Source: Elusimicrobiota bacterium
GTDB lineage: Bacteria > Elusimicrobiota > Elusimicrobia > FEN-1173
Direction of reading: 5' to 3'
DNA length: 64,000 nucleotides
Assembly (NCBI GenBank): GCA_016722575.1
Contig: JADKIY010000007.1
Coordinates: forward strand, 18,503-82,502
Part shown: in pieces, positions 23,362 to 31,670 of the stretch
Position numbering within the stretch: position 1 is the first letter of the stretch
Layout: each line of letters starts with the position of its first letter
The notes under the pieces: model-generated
Database searches by the model: none
Seen by the model: only the letters and a program-made list of their open reading frames with translations
Told to the model about the DNA's origin: nothing
Made by a program: the position numbers and the translations under genes

Positions 23362-23390
23362 TTGAAAATCGGGGGGGGAGGGGGTAGCCT
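23362..23390 (+). promoter_or_regulatory. Promoter of the second pilin gene
   Basis: TTGAAA (23362-23367), 17 bases mostly G, TAGCCT (23385-23390). The -10 matches the TAG-x-CT form seen at 144 and 38042. Its position shows that in-frame ATG 23362 cannot be the pilin start. Confidence 0.6.
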
Positions 23391-23407
23391 TAAACGGGGA
23401 GTCTCCG

Positions 23408-23862
23408 ATGAAAAAAATGGATTCACGCTGATTGAGCTCATGCTGGTGGTGGCCATCATTGGCCTGCTGGCCGCCATCGCCTTGCCGAAGTTCGCGAACC
23501 TTGTGATCAAGGCGCGGGAAGCGACGGCCAAAGGACAAATGGGGGCAATACGAAGCGCCCTCTCGATTTATTACGCGGACAACGAAGGCCTGTATCCCGA
23601 TTTGATCACCCCCTCCTGCTTGAGCCAGGACGACAACCCTTCGGTCTTCGACGGAAAATACATCGACAAGGTTCCCGCGCTTCGGCATCCCACCAAGAGG
23701 GACGACGGTCATAATGGGAATTGCGTCCCGACATGGACGGGTTCCTTGGATGGCTACCACCCTTGGGTGTATTTGGTGGATGGCATGACTCATCCGGTGG
23801 GCGCCATCTTCCTCAATTGCGACCACACCGACACCCGGGGGATGACTTGGAGTTTTTATTGA
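23408..23862 (+). CDS. Type IV pilin / GspG-like pseudopilin precursor (start frame-shifted by an A-run)
   Basis: Paralogue of the gene at 10859. The prepilin site is NG before FTLIELMLVVAIIGLLAAIA, then LPKFANLVIKARE, with Glu5. The C-terminal part has SALSIYYADNEGLYP and ends GMTWSFY, like the other copy's SGKTWSLE. ATG 23408 has a GGGGAG site seven bases upstream, but is out of frame because it is followed by seven A; eight would give MKKNGFTLIEL, an ideal pilin leader. The present sequence offers no other good in-frame start, so one A is probably missing at 23411-23417. Coordinates given are for the inferred gene. Confidence 0.8.
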
Positions 23863-23917
23863 TCCCAAGCCCGGACGGGCGGGGGGCGCATCGAGGGGGG
23901 CCGGCGAGAGTCCGGTT

Positions 23918-25422
23918 TCAAAGTTGAATTTGTCGGTCGATCGAGCCGCTCCCGTCGCTCCAAAAAACCTTGTCCGGAAGGGGGGGCAAGGGATTATCGA
24001 AAGCGCTTCCCGCGACGAGCCGAAGGGCGTTGACCGGCGTGATGGAATCGTGGAATTGCCTTCGAAGTTCGGGCGGCCCCGCCACCGCGAGGAGTATGCT
24101 GGTCCGCTCCTCCATCAACCGCGGGTCGGCGTCCCCCACCCGGCCGCGAAAACAGGACCCGTGGTCCGACACCAACAGGATCATCGGGGGAACTTTGGCG
24201 CGGGCGAATATTTCATCGATCGCCTCCAAAAGGCGGGAGTTCAGGAACCGCAATTGCTCAACGTAGCCCCCGGGTTCCTTCCAGGGGCCCATTAAATTGA
24301 AATCGTTGGCCCGCCGGGGATCCTTCCCTCGGGCATCGAAGAGATAGGGGGGGTGGGGAAGCACGATGTGGGCGACAACGCATTTGGGGCGTTCCGGCCG
24401 ATCGGGCAGCGCTCGCAATTCCCGAAGATTCCGTTCCAAGGCGTGGCGCTGGTCGTTTCGGGCCATCAAAGGAAAAAGTCTCCCCAACACGGTGACATCG
24501 AGAAACGCCCGCTCGAATTCGCTCAGCCGCCACAGGGACCGGATTTCGACGTCGGAGAGGGGAAACGACGAGGTGATGAGCCACCCGGAGTCGAAAGAAA
24601 AAAGAGTGTATCCCGCTTGCCGGGCCAACCGTTGATATCGGTTGGCCCGAATGAGCGCCGGGGGGTCGGTCCGGGCGCCGGCGATTCCCCGGGTGTAGTC
24701 CAGATTGAGCATCGTCGCGATGGCGTCGGGGGTGACGGGGTAGTTGCTTCGGCTCCGGGCGGAGACCCAAAACCCCCTTTTTTCAAGCTCGCGGAGGAAG
24801 GGCGCGTTGTCAAAGGAGAGGACGTCTTTCAGCGCCTCGGCGCCGCCGTAACCGTCGACGATGATCAGGTAGACGTCCGGGGCGCCCGGCGCCGCCCGCC
24901 GCCGGGGGCCTTCGGCGGGGGCGGCGGCGACCCAGGGATTTCGACCCGCCGCGACGAGTCCAAGAAACGTGGTGGAGAAGAAAAGGGCCGCCGCGCCGAT
25001 CGCCACCGCGTTGTTGAGTGGGCCCCACCAGCCTCGCGTCGGCGGGCGGGCGGCTCGAAGCAGGCCGAGGTAAGAGACCAGCAGGGTCAGGAGCGCTCCC
25101 AATTCCGCAACGGCGCCAAGGGGGAGTCGGGGAGGCGTCCGTCGAGAGCGCCGAAGGCCGCCCCTCCCCCGGCGAACACCAGAACGAAAAAGGACGCATG
25201 GACGGAGGCGATGGATCGGTCGGAGAAGAAGGTTCGGAACACCAACGAGGCCGCCCCCCCGAGGACGGCCATCGTCGCCAACGAACGGACGACGGCCCCG
25301 GGGGGGCATTCGGTCGCGTTTTGATGGTAGAGGCTGAGGACGGGCCAAAGGGCGAGCAGCAGGGGGGATAACCCCCCGGAACGGATTTCCGTCCAAATTC
25401 GGGAAAGAAATTTACCCGCCAT
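23918..25422 (-). CDS. Membrane-bound alkaline-phosphatase-superfamily (sulfatase/LtaS-like) enzyme, frameshifted
   Basis: N-terminal half: several membrane helices beginning MAGKFLSRIWTEIRS. C-terminal half: extracytoplasmic phosphatase-superfamily domain with the first metal site VYLIIVDGYGG, a nucleophile region SNYPVTPDAIATML, and the second metal site LLVSDHGS. Probably a phosphoethanolamine/phosphoglycerol transferase or sulfatase acting on envelope glycans. The membrane part (25422 to about 25115) and the rest are in different frames; ALLTLLVSYLGLLRAARPP resumes after a single missing base near 25110-25121. Divergent from the small YIDxxxGSLL gene, a frequent neighbour of such enzymes. 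Confidence 0.75.
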
Positions 25423-25439
25423 GCGTTGAAAGGAGGCCG

Positions 25440-25655
25440 ATTCTGCGCGCGTTTGTTGTTTTCCTGTGGGTGACGTTGCTTTTGCCGCACAGCGCCCGGG
25501 CGTACATCGATGTCAACGCCGGGAGTTTGTTGACCCAGTTCGTGTTGGCCGGGCTGGGGGGCCTGGGAGCCCTGTTGAAAATTTTGTGGTCCCGTCGGCG
25601 ACCCCGGGCCGGCGGCGGCGAGCCCAAAAAGCCCGCGCCCCCCGCCCCGCGGTGA
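25440..25655 (+). CDS. Small membrane protein of the YIDPGxGSLL type, non-ATG start
   Basis: About 71 aa: hydrophobic leader (LRAFVVFLWVTLLLPHSARA), then AYIDVNAGSLLTQFVLAG and a second helix ending in LLKILWSRRR, and a basic Pro-rich tail. It resembles the small YIDPGTGSLLLQ proteins found beside sulfatases, glycosyltransferases and methyltransferases in surface-polysaccharide loci. A strong AGGAGG (25431-25436) points to a start at ATT 25440 or CTG 25443; the first conventional start, GTG 25470, would lie 33 bases from that site and cut the leader. The Pro of the usual YIDPG is Val here. Function unknown. Confidence 0.65.
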   Translation: MLRAFVVFLWVTLLLPHSARAYIDVNAGSLLTQFVLAGLGGLGALLKILWSRRRPRAGGGEPKKPAPPAPR

Positions 25656-25665
25656 TCCCGGGATT

Positions 25666-27066
25666 TCATCGGCCCCGGGGGTGGGCGAAAAACAACACCC
25701 GGGTTCCCGGTTCAAGCGTCGTTTCTTCCCGCACGTCGAAAGACTCCCCAAGGCATTTCCGGAAATTCACCAAGTCATAATCGGGCCGGCGATCCCCGAC
25801 TTTTTTCCCCAGGAGATCCCGCACCCGGGGATCCTCGCGCGTGGCAAACTCAATGACGATCGGCGCCCCGAGGCCGCCCAACCATTCCACCCACTCCCGG
25901 AGGGGGACGTTCCGCGAAAGGACTAGGTGGTGGGTCAACGCCAGGCACAGAACGAGGTCCGGTGCCGATCGCTCTTCCAAGGTTCGTCGCTCGCTCCCCC
26001 GCCAGCCCTGGGCCGGGGAGGGGTCGGCCAGATCCTGGACGAGGGGAAGGACGTTTTCAACGCCCTCCCGGGCCAGCCGGCCGCGAAGGCCTTCCACGAC
26101 GCCGGGATCGGCGTCGAGGGCCAAAACCCATTCGGCGGAGCGGGCCGCCTGAACGGTGAATTCACCATCGTTGCACCCCAAATCCCAAACCCGGCGGGTC
26201 CGTTGGCGGTCCAAGGCGCGCTCGACAAATCGCGCCTTCTCCCTCCGGCCCGATTCGGAATAACTTTCACTTCGACGGTAATCCGCCCAGGCGGCCCGCG
26301 GGGCGCCGGACCGAAGCCCCGCCACGATGCCCCGGAGGCGGGCGACGTTTTGGAGGACCCCGGATAGGGGAACCGCCTTCTTCATTTCCTTCTGGAGGGC
26401 CGCGGGATCCAGGCGGTCGCTCCAGCCTTCCAAAAGAGACTGCACGACGACGTCCCTGAACACCCCGGCCTTGACCCAATCCCGCCAGGGGAGAAGGCGG
26501 GCCATTTCCCGGGCTCGGAAACCTTCCAGGGCCCCCCGCATCCAGCGCTGGAAAGGAACGCCCCGGTAAGCCTCCAACAGGAGGGGATAAAGGAACAAAC
26601 GGCAAAAATCCCCGTACCCCGGCCAACCCGTGGCGTCGCCCCGGGGTTCAAAGGAAGGCACATCGATGAAGACGGGGCGAAGTCCGCGAAACTGAACGTT
26701 GTAGGGGGTCGCGTCCCGAAGGTCAAACCCGTGCTGGAGCGCCTCGGCCAGCAAATCCAGAAAAAAAACGGCCGCCTCTTGAAGCGCACCGAAGCTCCAT
26801 TCGTAGGGGTACGACACCATCGGAAGCGGTTCGTGCTCCAAAACGCCGGCCCAATCGCCCGGAGGCAGAGCGAGATCGGTCCGGCCGTCGGCCAGGGGGC
26901 GGGTTTCGATTAGACGCTTTGATTCCGAGAGTCGAGCGAAAAGTTCCGATCCGCTGAATTGACGCCAGGCCGACCACCCCTCGGCCGACAAGGCCCGAAA
27001 AACACGCCCGTCTTGAAAAAAAACGCGACCCCGGGGGTCCCGAAAGGAACCGGGATCGGAGGTCAT
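25666..27066 (-). CDS. Kinase-like plus SAM-dependent methyltransferase fusion protein
   Basis: 466 aa. Residues about 100-150 contain LRDATPYNVQF then VFIDVPSFEPR, which looks like the catalytic DxxxxN...D layout of aminoglycoside-phosphotransferase/kinase-like folds. The C-terminal half is a class I methyltransferase: motif I VWDLGCNDGEFTVQAA, motif II VLALDADPGVV, and ALTHHLVLSRNVPL. Similar two-part proteins occur beside YIDPG small proteins in surface-glycan loci; NoeA is a possible relative. ATG 27066 is preferred over TTG 27072. It lies 11 bases after the small membrane protein on the opposite strand and next to the 27077 gene in the same direction. Confidence 0.7.
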   Translation of the reverse strand: MTSDPGSFRDPRGRVFFQDGRVFRALSAEGWSAWRQFSGSELFARLSESKRLIETRPLADGRTDLALPPGDWAGVLEHEPLPMVSYPYEWSFGALQEAAVFFLDLLAEALQHGFDLRDATPYNVQFRGLRPVFIDVPSFEPRGDATGWPGYGDFCRLFLYPLLLEAYRGVPFQRWMRGALEGFRAREMARLLPWRDWVKAGVFRDVVVQSLLEGWSDRLDPAALQKEMKKAVPLSGVLQNVARLRGIVAGLRSGAPRAAWADYRRSESYSESGRREKARFVERALDRQRTRRVWDLGCNDGEFTVQAARSAEWVLALDADPGVVEGLRGRLAREGVENVLPLVQDLADPSPAQGWRGSERRTLEERSAPDLVLCLALTHHLVLSRNVPLREWVEWLGGLGAPIVIEFATREDPRVRDLLGKKVGDRRPDYDLVNFRKCLGESFDVREETTLEPGTRVLFFAHPRGR

Positions 27067-27076
27067 CGCCAATGCC

Positions 27077-27526
27077 TCAAGGCGCTTCCGCGCCGTTTTG
27101 AAAGGAAAAGGGCAGGGCGTCTTTAAAGGCGGGAAGGCGGCGGAGGGCGGCGACCAGGGCGTCCACGTCCCGGAGGGTCCGGCGCCGCTGGGGATCGGGG
27201 AGGCGGATTTCCAGAACGTCCTGACCTTCGACCATGCCGACGATGGCGGCGTTCATGGATTTAAGCGCGGCGTTCGCCTGGCCGACCGTGGCCCGGGGCT
27301 TGAGGACCACGATGAAATGGGTGGTGGAGACGAAGGGGCGGCCCTTTTCGTCGAAAAGAATCTCGGTGTCGGGGACGCCGGGGGAGGTGCGATCCACCAC
27401 GGCGGCGAGGGCCTGGGCGGACGCCGGGCCCTCCAACAACACCCCGGGGGGGGCTTCGCCCAAAGCCGGCAGGCCGGCCAACATTAGCGCCGCCCAAAGA
27501 ACGGTCGCCGGCCGGGACGGGTTCAT
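27077..27526 (-). CDS. Secreted protein resembling a subtilase propeptide (I9-like)
   Basis: 149 aa. Signal peptide MNPSRPATVLWAALMLAGLP with cleavage near ALG-EA. The mature part has THFIVVLKPRATVGQANAAL, IVGMVEGQDVLEIRLPD and VDALVAALRRLP, the beta-alpha-beta pattern of peptidase-inhibitor/propeptide I9-type folds seen at the N-terminus of fervidolysin-like subtilases. No protease domain follows, so it may be a free inhibitor or a remnant. Its ATG overlaps the dCMP deaminase stop (ATGA). Confidence 0.6.
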   Translation of the reverse strand: MNPSRPATVLWAALMLAGLPALGEAPPGVLLEGPASAQALAAVVDRTSPGVPDTEILFDEKGRPFVSTTHFIVVLKPRATVGQANAALKSMNAAIVGMVEGQDVLEIRLPDPQRRRTLRDVDALVAALRRLPAFKDALPFSFQNGAEAP

Positions 27527-28038
27527 CCCTTGATCGGGGCGGGCGGTTCCACGCGCGTCATGCCCCCGGGCAGTCGCGCGGCGATGCGGTTGTACTGCTC
27601 GGCGAATTTCGGATCGGGGTGGGACCAGGCGTCGATGTAGCACACCCGGCGGATTTTGGCCTGGAGCATTTCCTTAAGGCAGCCGAAGCAGGGCTGGAGC
27701 GTGGTGTAAGCCGTGCCGCCCGCGACCGCGATGCCGAAACGCGCGGCGGCCAAGAGCGCGTTTTGCTCCGCGTGGACGCAGATGCAGAGGTCGTAGCCCG
27801 TGCCCTTGGGGTATTTGTCGCGGTTCAGGCACCGTTCGCAGCCGCCGTCGGTGCAGTTGGGCATGCCTTCGGCGGTGCCGTTGTAGCCCGTGGAGACGAT
27901 GCGGCGGTCCACCACGACGATGGCGCCGACCCGGCTTCCGCGGCAATCGGCCCGGCGGCAGACGGCCTGGGCGATGCCCATGAAGTAAGAGTCGAAATCC
28001 GGCCGGGAAAAACCGGGGGTCTTAATTTTTTTTGTCAT
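27523..28038 (-). CDS. comEB: dCMP deaminase (ComEB-type cytidine/deoxycytidylate deaminase)
   Basis: 171 aa. Deaminates dCMP to dUMP, the substrate of the ThyX at 220. Zinc site: HAEQNALL (catalytic Glu) and PCFGCLKEM. The first part has SRVGAIVVVDRRIVSTGYNG, NCTDGGCERC and a further Cys cluster typical of dCMP deaminases. ATG 28038; the first 17 bases overlap the end of msrB. Part of a dense minus-strand cluster with ppnP and msrB. Confidence 0.9.
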   Translation of the reverse strand: MTKKIKTPGFSRPDFDSYFMGIAQAVCRRADCRGSRVGAIVVVDRRIVSTGYNGTAEGMPNCTDGGCERCLNRDKYPKGTGYDLCICVHAEQNALLAAARFGIAVAGGTAYTTLQPCFGCLKEMLQAKIRRVCYIDAWSHPDPKFAEQYNRIAARLPGGMTRVEPPAPIKG

Positions 28039-28513
28039 GTTTTTTGAAGGCCAAGGAGGCGGAGTTGATGCAGTAGCGGAGGCCGGTGGGTTTCGGGCCG
28101 TCCGGGAAAAGGTGCCCCAGATGGGCGCCGCAACGGGCGCAATGAACCTCGGTGCGGGTCATTCCAAAAGATTCGTCGCTGTCGGTTTCAACGTGGAGGT
28201 CCTCGGCCGGACGCCAAAAGCTGGGCCAGCCGGTGCCGGAGTCGAATTTCGTTTCCGAGGAAAAAAGTGTCAGGCCGCAGGCGCCGCAGACGTATTCGCC
28301 CGTCTCGTGGTTGTTCCAATATTTGTTTTGAAAGGCCGGCTCCGTGCCCTTCTCCCGCATGACGTGGTAGGCCTCGGGGGGGAGGGCTTTCTTCCATTCG
28401 GCGTCGGTCTTGGCGATTTTTTGGTCCAGGGGAAACCTCTTTTCCGCGGCGAAGCCGACGGCCGTCCACAGGGCGACGGCCAGCAGGGCGGCTGGCCTTA
28501 CTCGAAGGAGCAT
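28022..28513 (-). CDS. msrB: Peptide-methionine (R)-S-oxide reductase, exported
   Basis: 163 aa. An N-terminal signal peptide (LLAVALWTAVGFA) precedes a full MsrB domain: structural zinc Cys in CGACG and CARCGAHLGH, substrate loop GTGWPSF, and the catalytic Cys in RYCINSASL. It would repair oxidised proteins outside the cytoplasm. Its start overlaps the end of ppnP and its end overlaps comEB. Confidence 0.93.
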   Translation of the reverse strand: MLLRVRPAALLAVALWTAVGFAAEKRFPLDQKIAKTDAEWKKALPPEAYHVMREKGTEPAFQNKYWNNHETGEYVCGACGLTLFSSETKFDSGTGWPSFWRPAEDLHVETDSDESFGMTRTEVHCARCGAHLGHLFPDGPKPTGLRYCINSASLAFKKHDKKN

Positions 28514-28821
28514 AGATATTCGGCGAGCCCCTTGTCCACCGCGATCTCAAAGGAGGATTTGCCCGGCACCTTGAAAAACGTGCCCGCGGCGTAGTTGGTC
28601 CAAGCGGCGGCCCCGGCAATTTTGACCCGGCAGACGCCGCCCGTGATGTCCATGCGCTCGGGGGCGTCGGTGTTGAAGGTGTAGCTCCCGGGGTAAATGA
28701 GGCCCGCGGTTTTCTTGGACCCGTCCTTCAACAAGAGCGTGTGGCTGACGACTTTTCCGTCGAAGTAGACGTTCGCTTTGGGTTTGACGCTGACGTTGTC
28801 GAATTGCTCGGGGACGCTCAT
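28498..28821 (-). CDS. ppnP: Pyrimidine/purine nucleoside phosphorylase PpnP
   Basis: 107 aa cupin-fold enzyme that splits nucleosides with phosphate. Family hallmarks: FDNVSVKPKANVYFDGKV near the start, GLIYPGSYTF, PERMDITGG, and the C-terminal KVPGKSSFEI followed by YLCSF. Its ATG overlaps the preceding TIGR03545 gene's stop (ATGA), and its end overlaps msrB. Confidence 0.9.
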   Translation of the reverse strand: MSVPEQFDNVSVKPKANVYFDGKVVSHTLLLKDGSKKTAGLIYPGSYTFNTDAPERMDITGGVCRVKIAGAAAWTNYAAGTFFKVPGKSSFEIAVDKGLAEYLCSFE

Positions 28822-30680
28822 GGCCGCCTTTTCTTGAAGAGGGATTTGATGTTTTTGAGATCGGGAGACGCGCCCGGGCCGGCGGCGCCGCGGATGGAAT
28901 TTTCCAGTCGGTCTTTGATGGCGTCCAGGGACTTTTCCTGCCCGCCCAGCTTTTCCCCGATGGGTTTCAGCCGTCCGTCCAGAAGGCCCGCCAGTTGGGA
29001 GCGGTCGCCGTCCACCAGGCCGCTCACCCGGGATTTGAGTTTTCCTTCCAGGGCGTCCATTTCGCCTTTGGCGGCGTTTTTCAGGATGCCGTTCAGCTCC
29101 TTGTCCAGGGTGGAGGATATCTTGATGCGGGGTTGGGTCGCCGTTCCCGAGACTTCGAACGTCACGCGGGTGTGGGTCACCCCCGCCAGGGCGTTCTTGA
29201 GCGCCCGGGCCACGGCGTCCTTGTCCGGAGACTCGCCGATTTTAAGGCGAAGGCCCGAGAGGTCCAGGTCGATGGTCCCGTCGATGTTTTCCCCGGCGCT
29301 TTTAAGGCGCGCGGTCAGGCGGCCCACCCCTCGGTCCACGGTCACGGGTCCGCCGACGTTCCCCAGGGCGACGCCGGCCAAGGAAAGGCCGTTAAAGGCC
29401 AAAGCGGCCGTTCCTCGTGCGGGGTGGGGCGCCAGGTCTAACGAGGCGTCCAATTGAAGAGCCTGGGTCGCGGATTTGCCCGCCAAGTTCAGCGTGATGG
29501 GGCGGCCCAGGCCTTCGGGATCGGAGGAAACATCCTTCAGGGCGCCGTCGTAGTGGATCCCTTCGGCCGTTTCCATCCTCGCCAGGTCCCGGTCCGCCAC
29601 GTGGAGGGTCGATCCGCTCACGTCGGCGGTTTTCAAAAGGAACGTCGGCCAGCGGTAATGGAAGGGAAAAGCGATGTCCTGGCCCCGGGGCGCCGGGGCG
29701 GGGGCGTTCGCCGTTTTTGTTTTCTTATCGCCGGCGCCGCGAAGTTTTTGAATCTTGTGGAACCACCCCAGGGCCGTTTGAATTTTGCCCATCCAGACGG
29801 GCCCCACCAACGCCCGGGTCACGCCGTCGGCGGAAAACCCGGAGCGGACCAGGGCCAGGCGGCGGTCGATGTCTTCTTTTTTAAGCCGTTCGATGTCCGC
29901 CAGGGCGACTTTGCCCGCGGCCGCCTCCCGGTCGAAGGCCGACCGAGCTTCCCGGAGAGAGTTTTGGAATTTCTCCACATCGGCCCGGAGGCTTTTGCCC
30001 TCGTCCAACAAATCCTTGGCTTTCTTGACCCCTTCCACGCCGGAAAACTTTTCGTTCTTCACTTTGTCGGAATAGGTCCGCACCCGGTCGGCCAGGGCCG
30101 CGCTGTCCAGGGCCCGCCAGCGGTCGGGCCATTCGTCCTTGGCCTTGGCCAGGCGGTCCTTTTCCTCCTGGATCCGCTTATAGGAGGCGAGGCTGTCCAG
30201 GGTGACCCATTTGTCGGGATCGTATTGGTCTTTGATATTCCCCAGGGCGAAGCCCCCGGCGTTCCGGGCGGCTTCGGCCACGGCGGAGGGGGACTCTTTT
30301 TCGGCGCCTCCGGCGGGCGCTCCGGGCAGGGCCCCCGACCGGCTTCGGGGCGTGCCGGTTCGAACGCCCAATATTTGGGCGCTGTCGACGACGCATTTCT
30401 TCCAGAAGAGCGGTTTGGGGGCCAGCTTGAAGCGCAGGGTTTCAATTTGGACCGCGTTGGTCAGGGGGTTGTTGGCGTCGGTCACCCGGAGGTCCGACAA
30501 GGCGAGGGTGAGGCCCCAAAACCGGGTCGACACGCCGCCCAATTCCACCCGGGCGCCGTTGGCGGCGGTGCCGGCCTTCTCGAGACCCAAGCGAAGGCCC
30601 CGGTCCAAAAAGAAGTGGGTCCCGGCCCAAATTAGAGCCAGGGGGACGAGGATTATCAATAGCCGTTTCCAGCGAATCAC
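28818..30680 (-). CDS. TIGR03545-family envelope protein (AsmA-like)
   Basis: 620 aa. One N-terminal membrane anchor (WKRLLIILVPLALIWAGTHF), then an AsmA/YhdP-like start (GARVELGGVSTRFWGLTLALSDL), a charged coiled-coil centre (about 150-270), and repeated beta strands in the C-terminal half (TLNLAGKSATQAL, GTIDLDLSGLRLKIG). GTG 30680 overlaps the stop of the TIGR03546 gene. These two families are defined by such neighbours; the role is unknown but likely concerns lipid or outer-membrane assembly. Confidence 0.8.
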   Translation of the reverse strand: MIRWKRLLIILVPLALIWAGTHFFLDRGLRLGLEKAGTAANGARVELGGVSTRFWGLTLALSDLRVTDANNPLTNAVQIETLRFKLAPKPLFWKKCVVDSAQILGVRTGTPRSRSGALPGAPAGGAEKESPSAVAEAARNAGGFALGNIKDQYDPDKWVTLDSLASYKRIQEEKDRLAKAKDEWPDRWRALDSAALADRVRTYSDKVKNEKFSGVEGVKKAKDLLDEGKSLRADVEKFQNSLREARSAFDREAAAGKVALADIERLKKEDIDRRLALVRSGFSADGVTRALVGPVWMGKIQTALGWFHKIQKLRGAGDKKTKTANAPAPAPRGQDIAFPFHYRWPTFLLKTADVSGSTLHVADRDLARMETAEGIHYDGALKDVSSDPEGLGRPITLNLAGKSATQALQLDASLDLAPHPARGTAALAFNGLSLAGVALGNVGGPVTVDRGVGRLTARLKSAGENIDGTIDLDLSGLRLKIGESPDKDAVARALKNALAGVTHTRVTFEVSGTATQPRIKISSTLDKELNGILKNAAKGEMDALEGKLKSRVSGLVDGDRSQLAGLLDGRLKPIGEKLGGQEKSLDAIKDRLENSIRGAAGPGASPDLKNIKSLFKKRRP

Positions 30681-31189
30681 GAGAATTTCTCGATCAGGGC
30701 GTAGTATTTGGAGGCTTTGATGAGTTGGAAAATCTTCCACTGCCGGGCCTTGGCCAGGACGACGTCCCGGTAGCGAACAACGCCCCGCTCGGACAAAAGG
30801 AAGATGGGAACAAAGAGAGCCAGAGCGACCACCAGGCTTCCCAGGGTGAGGGTGTTGTTGAATTTGGTCCAGGGCAGGACCGGGGTGTTGTAAAGGGTTT
30901 CCCAGAATCCCGCGAGGGCACGGACATCGACCAATAGGAAGCGGCCGACGGCATTGAAGAGGGGCGCCAGCAGGAGGGCGGGGAGGGATAGGACCGCCGC
31001 CGCAAAGAGGGCCGCGCTCTTGTTCACGGGCAAAAGGAATATCAGGAAAAGGATCAGGGCGTTGTGAAGGCTCCCGGTGGGGGTCAGGCCGATCACGGCT
31101 CCCAAGGCCGCGCCCCCGGCGATGGCCCGGGGAGAGGCCTTTTCGTTCAGGACTTGAATAAAGTTGATGAGAAGTTTCAGCAGAATCAT
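30677..31189 (-). CDS. TIGR03546-family membrane protein (DUF2062-like)
   Basis: 170 aa. Motif ASPRAIAGGAALGAVIGLTP near the start (DUF2062-type) and three to four membrane helices (LILFLIFLLPVN, FAAAVLSLPALLLAPLFNAV, LTLGSLVVALALFVPIFLL). ATG 31189. Paired with the TIGR03545 gene through a GTGA overlap, so they are translated together. Confidence 0.8.
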   Translation of the reverse strand: MILLKLLINFIQVLNEKASPRAIAGGAALGAVIGLTPTGSLHNALILFLIFLLPVNKSAALFAAAVLSLPALLLAPLFNAVGRFLLVDVRALAGFWETLYNTPVLPWTKFNNTLTLGSLVVALALFVPIFLLSERGVVRYRDVVLAKARQWKIFQLIKASKYYALIEKFS

Positions 31190-31253
31190 AGGGGGATTTT
31201 AGGTTACCGGGCGGCGGATCGTCAAATGAACGGCGGCGCGGACGGGCAGGGGG

Positions 31254-31670
31254 TCAGGCGGCGGGCCGTTGGCTTTGTTCGGCGAGGCGATGGGCGTTCA
31301 GATGATACGAAGCCACGGAGACGGTTCCCGAGAGCATAAAGTTTCCCAGGGCGGAAAGCCCCAGGGGGGAGGGACCGACGCCCTGTCCGATCGCTTCGAT
31401 GGACACCGAAAGGATCGGCATCATAACCCCCAGGACCAATATGAAAATGTTGGCGGAGGACTCCACCATTCCGATCACCGCCGACGACCGGGGCCAGCGG
31501 TACATCACGACGGCCGCGGCGGTGCAGAGCGAGTAATAAAGAGTCCGCGCCCAAGGGGCGCCGATGAAGGGCCCCACCCGCAAGGGAACGTGAAAAAGAA
31601 GGTCCGCGACGCCGAACAGCGGTGTGGCGGCGTAGTAGCGGCGAAGCCAGTCGATGGAACGGGGAGTCAT
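31254..31670 (-). CDS. Uncharacterised small integral membrane protein
   Basis: 138 aa starting MTPRSIDWLRRYYAATPLFG, with about four hydrophobic helices (GVADLLFHVPL, TLYYSLCTAAAVVMY, SANIFILVLGVMMPIL, ALGNFMLSGTVSVASY). No recognisable family. ATG 31670 overlaps the stop of the zinc-ribbon gene (ATGA); the frame runs further upstream inside that gene but without a better start. Confidence 0.6.
   Translation of the reverse strand: MTPRSIDWLRRYYAATPLFGVADLLFHVPLRVGPFIGAPWARTLYYSLCTAAAVVMYRWPRSSAVIGMVESSANIFILVLGVMMPILSVSIEAIGQGVGPSPLGLSALGNFMLSGTVSVASYHLNAHRLAEQSQRPAA

Noticed and set aside
23362..23407. ATG 23362 as the start of the second pilin
   Set aside because: It places 15 extra codons, including a poly-Gly run, before the prepilin leader and overlaps the -35/-10 promoter.
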